In this document: positions 1 through 4,431 of the stretch, one piece after another
Position numbering within the stretch: the stretch's first letter is position 1
Layout: every line of letters starts with the position of its first letter
The notes under the pieces: model-generated
What the model was told of the DNA's origin: nothing
Database searches by the model: none
Seen by the model: only the letters and a program-made list of their open reading frames with translations
Position numbers and translations under genes: made by a program
Source: an uncultured Methanobrevibacter sp.
GTDB lineage: Archaea; Methanobacteriota; Methanobacteria; Methanobacteriales; Methanobacteriaceae
Length of the DNA stretch: 9,343 bases
Direction: 5' to 3'
Assembly (NCBI RefSeq): GCF_937881195.1
Contig: NZ_CALGFC010000068.1
Location: 1 to 9,343 of the forward strand

Positions 1-21
1 GGTATTTTTCGATAGTTTTAT

Positions 22-39
22 ATAGTGGTTGTTCACTAT
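22..39. repeat. Short perfect inverted repeat ATAGTG/CACTAT
   Basis: ATAGTG (22-27) and CACTAT (34-39) are perfect reverse complements around a six-base GTTGTT spacer. The element sits just left of the terminator-like hairpin at 48-78. It could be part of a bipartite termination region of a gene before the window, or a protein-binding site. It is short, so chance is possible. Confidence 0.35.
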
Positions 40-47
40 TATATTAT

Positions 48-78
48 AGAGAATAATTACTTTTTTTATTCTCTTTTT
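48..78 (+). terminator. Terminator-like hairpin with T-run
   Basis: AGAGAATAA (48-56) and TTATTCTCT (66-74) form a perfect 9-bp stem. The nine-base loop is itself T-rich, and TTTT follows directly (75-78). On the plus strand this is the shape of a transcription terminator. In archaea the T-runs alone can terminate, so the hairpin may add to it or protect the RNA 3' end. It probably belongs to a plus-strand gene that ends before the window. Confidence 0.5.
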
Positions 79-129
79 GCAAATTGTTAATAATTGTATA
101 TGAATATTATAAAACTAATAATCTAATAG

Positions 130-275
130 CTAGTGATTTTATAAACTTTAAACTAATCAAAAATTCTGTTTAATATACAGATTATCCAGTGATTTAGCTT
201 TTTTATTTAATATCCTAGTGATTTTTCAAACATTTTTTTACTTAATGATTGTAACAATTGATAGACTAGTGAATT
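130..275. repeat. Four copies of a CTAGTGATTT-like motif
   Basis: The motif occurs as CTAGTGATTT at 130-139, CCAGTGATTT at 186-195, CTAGTGATTT at 215-224 and CTAGTGAATT at 266-275, all in the same orientation. Copies one and three also share what follows: both continue with another T, two variable bases and AAAC. Start-to-start spacing is 56, 29 and 51 bases, too irregular for a CRISPR. The cluster may be a set of binding sites for a regulator of the downstream gene; no function can be proven from sequence. Confidence 0.5.
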
Positions 276-442
276 CATAAAAAAAAAAATAATTTTATAA
301 TGTATATATAGGCACCCCCTATTTTTTTTATATTTTATTTAAATGAAAAATAATGGTTATATGATAAATTATTATAATGAATGCTCGTTTAGATATTTTT
401 TATAAAAAATATTTTTTTATAAATTATTCTTTTTTAATAAAC

Positions 443-462
443 CTAATATTCATCAATATTAG
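443..462. repeat. Perfect inverted repeat CTAATATT/AATATTAG
   Basis: CTAATATT (443-450) and AATATTAG (455-462) are exact reverse complements with a CATC spacer, giving an 8-bp stem with a four-base loop or a 20-base operator. It ends 80 bases before the adhesin-like start codon, just ahead of the likely TATA box (475-484), where archaeal activators or repressors often bind. Confidence 0.4.
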
Positions 463-474
463 CAATTTTATTAA

Positions 475-484
475 TTTAAATATA
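475..484 (+). promoter_or_regulatory. Candidate TATA box of the adhesin-like gene
   Basis: TTTAAATATA at 475-484 fits an archaeal TATA element. Transcription would start roughly 25 bases downstream, near 505, leaving a leader of about 38 bases. In such AT-rich DNA many similar strings occur, for example TATATATA at 303-310, so the assignment rests mainly on its distance from the ribosome binding site. Confidence 0.3.
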
Positions 485-491
485 ATTTAAA

Positions 492-524
492 AATTTCACA
501 TTCTATTATTTGGATTGTGAAATT
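492..524. promoter_or_regulatory. Perfect inverted repeat AATTTCACA/TGTGAAATT, possible operator
   Basis: AATTTCACA (492-500) and TGTGAAATT (516-524) are exact 9-base reverse complements separated by 15 bases. The element lies between the candidate TATA box and the ribosome binding site, so it would straddle the predicted transcription start. A dimeric repressor site is the natural reading. If transcription starts upstream of it, the transcript could instead form a hairpin ending eight bases before the GGAGGTG. Confidence 0.45.
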
Positions 525-531
525 GATTTTT

Positions 532-538
532 GGAGGTG
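532..538 (+). promoter_or_regulatory. Strong Shine-Dalgarno of the adhesin-like gene
   Basis: GGAGGTG lies four bases before the ATG at 543 and matches the anti-Shine-Dalgarno sequence over its full length. It is the strongest ribosome binding site in the window and fixes the chosen start. Confidence 0.85.
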
Positions 539-542
539 AATA

Positions 543-2630
543 ATGTTAAATTATTCAAAAAAATTAGATAGAAGAATACTTATTCCAATATTAATTATTT
601 TAGCTGTTTTTTTATTAGCTACTACTATGCAGACTGATTTTGCAGCTACTAATACAATTGATAACATAACTACTGGTGGAATAAGTGGTGCATTAAATAG
701 CTCAAGTCCTGGTGACACGATAGAACTTGATGAAGGAATATACACAGGAAGTAACAATACAAACATAAATATCAACAAAAACATTACAATACAAGGAAAA
801 ACAAAAGACAATGTAATAATCGATGCAGAAGGACTATCAAGAATATTCAGAATAAGTAATAATATTAATGTTACATTAATAAATCTAACATTTATCAATG
901 GATATACGATTGATAATGGAGGAGCAATATTCAATAATTATGCAGGATCTAAAATCACGTTAATTAGCTGTAAGTTTATTAGTAATACTGGAAACAATGG
1001 AGGAGCCATTTATAATATTGGAAATGACCTTTCTATTATTGATTCAACTTTCACTGAAAATTATGCTATTGGTGGTGGTGGTGCTATTAGTAATACTGGA
1101 GTTGATTTTTCTTTGAGTGATTCTATTTTCACAGGGAATAATGCTGGTGTTAGTGGTGGTGCTATTTGGAATGGAGGAAATGACCTTTCTATTATTGATT
1201 CAACTTTCACTGAAAATAATGCTAATGTTAGTGGTGGTGCTATTGCTAATACAGGTAATGACTTTTTTGTAGCGGATTCGACTTTTATAAGAAATTCTGC
1301 AAATTCAAATGGTGGGAGTATTTATAATGCAGGAGATAGCTTATTTGTGATTTATTCAACTTTCACAGAAAATCATGCTGGTATTGGAGGCGGTGCTATT
1401 CGTAATACAGGTATTAGTTCTTCTGTAATTGATTCTAATTTCACTGAAAATTATGCTAGTACTGGAGGTGCTATTTGGAATGGAGGGGATGAATTTTTTG
1501 TGATTGATTCTAATTTCACTGAAAATTATGCAGTTAGTGGTGGTGCTATTGCTAATAATGGTCTTGATTTTTCTTTGAGTGATTCTATTTTCACAGGGAA
1601 TAATGCTGGTGTTAGTGGTGGTGCTATTGATAATAGAGGTTTTGGTTGCTCCGTGGTTGATTCTAGTTTTATAGGAAATTCTGCAAATAGTTTTGGTGGT
1701 GCTATTTTTAATGCAGGTGATAATTTTTCTGTGAATGATTCTACTTTTACAGGGAATAATGCTAATTCTAGTGGTGGTGCTATCCGTAATACAGGTATTA
1801 GTTCTTCCGTGAACAATTCTAAGTTCACTGAAAATAATGCTATTGTTGGCGGTGGCGGTATTTGGAACGGTGGGAATGATTTTTCTTTGACTAATTCAAG
1901 TTTTATTAAGAATAATGCATATAATGGAGGTTCTATTTTCAATAGTGGTAATATGTCTCTTTCTAATAATATCATGACTGGCAATACTGGTATTTTGGGG
2001 CAAATGATTTATAATATAGGTAATATAGGTGTTCTTAATTTGAAGTATATTAATAACATTACAATTAATGTGATTAATGGCACTATTGTAACATTATATG
2101 CTACTTTAACTGATGATATGGGTAACACAATTACTGGACAAAATGTAACATTTTATGTAAATAACCTTCTTATTGGAACTATGACTACTATTGAAGGCAA
2201 AGCAAGCATGAATTTCACAGCTAGTGGAAAAAATGGCTCATTATTATCTGTTAATGGGGATTATAATGGAACTGGTAATTATGGGATTATAACAAAACAA
2301 GGTCAACTAAAAATTACTACAATAGCTAAAAATTCTTCTGATGTTATATCTAAACCAAATATTCGTCTTGTTAAAAGAGTTAATAGTCGAATTGTCAGGC
2401 ATGGTAATCTTGTTTATATGAAATGGTTGACTTTTAAAAATTTGGGAGCTTCTGGTTCACAGACTGTAAGTGCAAAAGTAATTTACAAAAATTTTAAGTA
2501 TAAACTATGGAAAGTATATAATAAAAAACTCAATTATAAATATGCTGCAAATAGAATAAAGTTCAAAATTAGCTTAAAATCTGGTAATACTTTCAAACTA
2601 AAACTAAAAGTCTACAGACCAATAAAATAA
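543..2630 (+). CDS. Secreted adhesin-like protein with beta-helix repeats
   Basis: This 695-residue protein is probably exported and displayed on the cell surface. Residues 1-11 are basic, 12-29 form a hydrophobic segment, and a signal cleavage is likely near 34-35 (DFAA). A pectate-lyase-like entry region (about 40-120) leads to 14 coils carrying GG(A/S/G)I at residues 126, 153, 179, 205, 231, 257, 283, 308, 333, 359, 385, 411, 437 and 462, a 25-27-residue period typical of right-handed parallel beta-helices. Recurrent DSxFTxN and NxG motifs fill each coil. An Ig-like beta domain follows (about 500-592, TLYATLTDDMGNTITGQNVTF). The last 95 residues contain 25 Lys/Arg and no Asp or Glu, and there is no C-terminal membrane anchor. 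No enzymatic residues are recognisable. Such proteins are known as adhesin-like proteins in gut methanogens. The ligand is unknown, and binding to host, partner cells or wall glycans is inference. It is transcribed alone. Confidence 0.85.
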   Translation: MLNYSKKLDRRILIPILIILAVFLLATTMQTDFAATNTIDNITTGGISGALNSSSPGDTIELDEGIYTGSNNTNININKNITIQGKTKDNVIIDAEGLSRIFRISNNINVTLINLTFINGYTIDNGGAIFNNYAGSKITLISCKFISNTGNNGGAIYNIGNDLSIIDSTFTENYAIGGGGAISNTGVDFSLSDSIFTGNNAGVSGGAIWNGGNDLSIIDSTFTENNANVSGGAIANTGNDFFVADSTFIRNSANSNGGSIYNAGDSLFVIYSTFTENHAGIGGGAIRNTGISSSVIDSNFTENYASTGGAIWNGGDEFFVIDSNFTENYAVSGGAIANNGLDFSLSDSIFTGNNAGVSGGAIDNRGFGCSVVDSSFIGNSANSFGGAIFNAGDNFSVNDSTFTGNNANSSGGAIRNTGISSSVNNSKFTENNAIVGGGGIWNGGNDFSLTNSSFIKNNAYNGGSIFNSGNMSLSNNIMTGNTGILGQMIYNIGNIGVLNLKYINNITINVINGTIVTLYATLTDDMGNTITGQNVTFYVNNLLIGTMTTIEGKASMNFTASGKNGSLLSVNGDYNGTGNYGIITKQGQLKITTIAKNSSDVISKPNIRLVKRVNSRIVRHGNLVYMKWLTFKNLGASGSQTVSAKVIYKNFKYKLWKVYNKKLNYKYAANRIKFKISLKSGNTFKLKLKVYRPIK
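996..1943 (+). repeat. In-gene tandem repeats of about 78 bp
   Basis: Coils two to fourteen of the adhesin-like gene repeat every 75-81 bases. AGTGGTGGTGCTATT recurs exactly in coils 4, 5, 9 and 10. The longest identical copies I found are 65 bases (1102-1166 equals 1564-1628, offset 462) and 42 bases (1020-1061 equals 1176-1217, offset 156, two units). CGTAATACAGGTATTAGTTC also appears at both 1401 and 1785. The near-identity at DNA level points to recent duplication or gene conversion. Offsets are multiples of three, so recombination between these copies would change coil number while keeping the frame. Confidence 0.85.
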
Positions 2631-2666
2631 AAATAAACAACAAAAAAAATTAAAAAACATTTTAAA

Positions 2667-2739
2667 GGGAAGAAAAAATTAAAAATAATAGATTTAAAAT
2701 CTATATTTTTTAATTAAAATTCTTCCTATATTTTTCTTT
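2667..2739 (+). terminator. Very long hairpin with T-rich tail behind the adhesin-like gene
   Basis: GGAAGAA (2668-2674) pairs with TTCTTCC (2720-2726), with a possible G-U pair outside. AATTAAAAAT (2677-2686) pairs with ATTTTTTAATT (2705-2715), with one bulged T. ATAGATTT (2688-2695) pairs with AAATCTAT (2697-2704) at the tip. Together about 25 base pairs span 60 bases, followed by T-rich TATATTTTTCTTT (2727-2739). It starts 37 bases after the stop codon. A terminator or a 3'-end stabilising structure is likely. A small RNA made from here is possible but unsupported. Confidence 0.55.
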
Positions 2740-2789
2740 ATAGAGATAAATGATTTTATAAAAAATAAAATACTTTGTATTTATTAAAC

Positions 2790-2816
2790 TTATAAAATAT
2801 AGAAAATATTTTATAA
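2790..2816. repeat. A/T-only inverted repeat
   Basis: TTATAAAATAT (2790-2800) and ATATTTTATAA (2806-2816) form a perfect 11-bp stem around AGAAA. The arms contain only A and T, so the structure is weak and the background chance is high, but the length is above what usually appears by accident. It may help end transcription arriving from the left. Confidence 0.3.
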
Positions 2817-2897
2817 AAAACAAAATTAATTTTTTTATAAAATGATTATCTAATTTATTTTTTCATGAAAATTATAGAAAGCTAAATAAAAATCTAA

Positions 2898-3155
2898 TTT
2901 TTTATAAGTATTAATATAAATCTAAAATTAAAATGTTTAGATATAAATTCTATATTAGGGGTAGGAATTTCTAAAACTACTTTAATAAATAATTTTAGTG
3001 AATCAAAAGACACTACAGATACTTATTTATTTTTAAAGTATAATACAGATTCTTTAATCAAAGAGATTGTAAAAGAATTCTTAGTTGCAGACGGATCTTT
3101 TGATCCTAAGTATTATAATAACTCTGGAAATTTTGTGCCAGGTTTTGGGTTGTGA
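2898..3155 (+). pseudogene. Start-less open fragment, probable gene remnant
   Basis: This reading frame runs 85 codons from just after a TAA (2895-2897) to TGA at 3153-3155, with no ATG, GTG or TTG start before the conserved-looking part and no ribosome binding site. From about codon 15 the translation looks protein-like: GVGISKTTLINNF, then DTYLFLKYNTDSLIKEIV, then KEFLVADGSFDPKYY, ending in GNFVPGFGL. Local GC and codon mix are clearly more gene-like than the surrounding A/T DNA. I do not recognise the family. GVGISKTT is P-loop-like but lacks the glycine before the lysine. It is best read as the 3' end of a decayed or truncated gene, perhaps left by an insertion or transfer event beside the restriction island. 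Confidence 0.4.
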
Positions 3156-3181
3156 GTTTTTTATTTTTTCTCTTTAAAGAG
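3155..3181 (+). terminator. T-runs and CTCTTTAAAGAG palindrome
   Basis: Directly after the stop of the fragment come GTTTTTTATTTTTTCTC and the perfect 12-base palindrome CTCTTTAAAGAG (3170-3181). The T-runs could end plus-strand transcripts. No T-run of comparable length serves the minus-strand mrr gene exactly here, so its terminator is less clear. Confidence 0.3.
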
Positions 3182-3255
3182 TGAATTTGTGTATAGATAC
3201 TATTTTTTGATGCATCATTATCTGTATTTTATATTAAATTGTTAATTAGTTTTAA

Positions 3256-4167
3256 TTATTCATCAATAAAATAGTCAGTATCTATTTTTTTAATATCATA
3301 AGAGTTAATAATTGAAACACCTATGTTATAATCAAACATTAATTCAGTAAGTTTTTCACCATCAATTAATATTAAACTATAATCAATTTTATTAGCATAT
3401 TCAATAGCTTCTTTTGAAAATCTCGAAGTTGTTATAAAAACTCCTTTTTTAGCATTTTTACCATGTAAAGCCCCAGTAAATTTTTGTATTTCAGGTCTTG
3501 ATACAGTTCCTTCCCATTTTTTAGCTTGAATATAAATTTTATCAAGGCCTAATTTATCTTCGTTAATTATTCCATCAATTCCTTCATCACCTACTTTTCC
3601 AATAGCTTTATCTGCATCTTTTCTTGATCCTCCATATCCCATTCCAAGTAATAAGTCTATAACAAGATGTTCGAAAAATTCAGGAGTACTTGATTTTATC
3701 ATCTCAATTATCTGATCTGTAATATTTACTTTAATAGTATTATATCCATGATCTACAAGTTCTTCAGGAGTTGACGAATTTAAATCAATATTCTCACTTT
3801 TTTCTTCAGTTGTATTTGTTATTGAAGGTCGAGTGAATTTTAAATAGCTATCATATTTTTTAAGAAAGTTAGAATCAATGGAGTTTATTCCTTCTTTTAA
3901 AAGATCTTGTCCCTCAGGAGTTATATTAAAATAACCTCTTTTAGGATATTCAAGTAGTCCTGCTTTTTTAAGATGAGTTCTAGCCCAACCTATCCTGTTT
4001 AAATATCTATATTGTGTCCCACTAGGCAATAAATCGTTTTGAACTTCTTCTGACAAGTTTAATTTTCCAGCAACCTCTTTGGCTGCATCTTTAAGAGAAT
4101 GTTCTTTGTTATCGCTAGCTAATTTTAGTAAAGGCAATAATAAATCTTCATATGTTGGCATTTCCAT
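3256..4167 (-). CDS. mrr: Mrr-family (type IV-like) restriction endonuclease
   Basis: The 303-residue protein has the two-domain plan and length of Mrr (E. coli Mrr is 304). Residues 1-95 form the winged-helix Mrr N-terminal domain (PTYEDLLLPLLKLASDN near the start). About 100-150 is a linker. Residues 155-285 form the Mrr catalytic domain of the PD-(D/E)xK fold: EFFEHLVIDLLLGMGYGG, then GDEGIDGII with Asp198, then YIQAKKW with Gln214 and Lys216 as the QxK variant of the nuclease motif. All catalytic positions look intact. Family members cut DNA carrying methylated bases; the target here cannot be read from sequence. The ATG at 4167 is preceded by GTGAT at the right distance, and a second Met two codons on is an alternative. 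The gene is divergent from hsdR, giving a defence island. Confidence 0.88.
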   Translation of the reverse strand: MEMPTYEDLLLPLLKLASDNKEHSLKDAAKEVAGKLNLSEEVQNDLLPSGTQYRYLNRIGWARTHLKKAGLLEYPKRGYFNITPEGQDLLKEGINSIDSNFLKKYDSYLKFTRPSITNTTEEKSENIDLNSSTPEELVDHGYNTIKVNITDQIIEMIKSSTPEFFEHLVIDLLLGMGYGGSRKDADKAIGKVGDEGIDGIINEDKLGLDKIYIQAKKWEGTVSRPEIQKFTGALHGKNAKKGVFITTSRFSKEAIEYANKIDYSLILIDGEKLTELMFDYNIGVSIINSYDIKKIDTDYFIDE

Positions 4168-4178
4168 TATATCACTTT
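4165..4178 (-). promoter_or_regulatory. mrr start region with GTGAT ribosome binding site
   Basis: On the minus strand the start region reads AAAGTGATATAATG. GTGAT can pair with the 3' end of archaeal 16S rRNA (the AUCAC part of the anti-Shine-Dalgarno), four bases before the ATG. The same 14 bases precede and include the hsdR start (4418-4431), so the two divergent genes have identical translation starts. Confidence 0.55.
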
Positions 4179-4428
4179 CAGAATTGATTTTATTTGATAA
4201 ACCTTTTATTTAATGATTATCAATTTATATTTGTTTAGTATTATATTTTTTCATATTTTTATTTTACTTATTGTTAATTATGAATAAATTGGTTTAATAT
4301 GTTATATAAATTCAAATATATATAAATAATTTATATAATAATCTATATATTATATAAGATGATAATATCAATTAAGAATGATTTTTCATGTTTAAATAAT
4401 GATTATTTTATATAATTAAAGTGATATA
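4168..4428. promoter_or_regulatory. Divergent promoter region mrr / hsdR
   Basis: These 261 bases must hold promoters for both genes. TTATATAA, a self-complementary archaeal TATA-like element, occurs four times: 4302-4309, 4331-4338, 4350-4357 and 4408-4415. Copies one and two extend to an 11-bp inverted repeat (4302-4312/4328-4338). Copies two and three extend to a 10-bp inverted repeat (4331-4340/4348-4357). TAATGATTAT appears near each gene, at 4211-4220 and 4397-4406, and its core TAATGATTA is symmetrical around the G, so it reads alike in both directions. Which TATA copy is used cannot be decided from sequence. The copy at 4408 is too close to the hsdR ATG for a leader with a ribosome binding site. 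Confidence 0.55.
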
Positions 4429-4431
4429 ATG
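4418..4431 (+). promoter_or_regulatory. hsdR start region with GTGAT ribosome binding site
   Basis: AAAGTGATATAATG, with ATG at 4429-4431, is identical to the mrr start region on the other strand. GTGAT is a partial Shine-Dalgarno, weaker than the GGAGGTG of the adhesin-like gene and the AGGTGA of hsdS, which would keep synthesis of the nuclease subunit modest. Confidence 0.55.

Larger units (their letters stand above)
1..542. other. Gene-free leader upstream of the adhesin-like gene
   Basis: No convincing coding sequence is visible in these 542 bases. They are extremely AT-rich. They contain a hairpin with a T-run near the left end, four copies of a CTAGTGATTT-like motif between 130 and 275, a short C-rich spot (313-319) in otherwise A/T sequence, a 20-base A/T palindrome at 393-412, two perfect inverted repeats at 443-462 and 492-524, and the ribosome binding site of the next gene. 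The length and the density of repeated or symmetrical elements suggest a long regulatory region for the surface protein gene, but that role is inferred. Confidence 0.6.
2631..3255. other. Non-genic stretch between the adhesin-like gene and mrr
   Basis: This 625-base stretch has no complete gene. It begins with the long hairpin at 2667-2739 and continues with nearly pure A/T, including a second A/T hairpin at 2790-2816. It then holds an open reading fragment without a start codon (2898-3155). After that come T-runs, a CTCTTTAAAGAG palindrome (3170-3181) and a TGATGCATCA palindrome (3208-3217) before the 3' end of the minus-strand mrr gene. Both flanking genes point into it, so it must contain terminators for both. 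Confidence 0.6.

Noticed and set aside
130..275. Possible CRISPR array
   Set aside because: The repeated unit is only 10 bases and the spacings are 56, 29 and 51; no cas gene is nearby.
308..329. ATAGG/CCTAT stem followed by a T-run as a terminator
   Set aside because: The stem is only five base pairs and no gene ends just before it; the C-run may simply be an isolated compositional oddity.
343..405. A 20-residue open frame starting MKNNGYMINYYNE
   Set aside because: There is no ribosome binding site, it is rich in A/T codons only, and frames of this length are expected by chance here.
393..412. Perfect 20-base palindrome ATATTTTTTATAAAAAATAT
   Set aside because: It consists only of T-runs and A-runs, so self-complementarity is cheap in this sequence; kept as part of the leader description only.
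551..934. Minus-strand open frame of 127 codons under the adhesin-like signal region
   Set aside because: It is the antisense shadow of the real gene, with a hydrophobic composition caused by A/T-rich codons read backwards and no ribosome binding site.
1526..1984. Minus-strand open frame of 152 codons in the repeat array
   Set aside because: Its periodic IAPPL repeats are just the reverse complement of the GGAI-coding repeats; there is no separate start signal.
3085..3120. FLVADGSF in the start-less fragment as a LAGLIDADG endonuclease motif
   Set aside because: Only the ADGSF part matches; the expected preceding helix pattern and the second motif are not visible.
3193..3285. ATAGATACT/AGTATCTAT inverted repeat reaching into the mrr 3' end
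   Set aside because: Nine-base arms are separated by 75 bases and one arm is coding; likely chance.
3239..4280. TTGTTAATTA direct repeats on both sides of mrr (3239-3248 and 4271-4280) as target-site duplication
   Set aside because: An A/T-dominated 10-mer recurs easily in such DNA, and there are no terminal inverted repeats or transposase gene associated with it.
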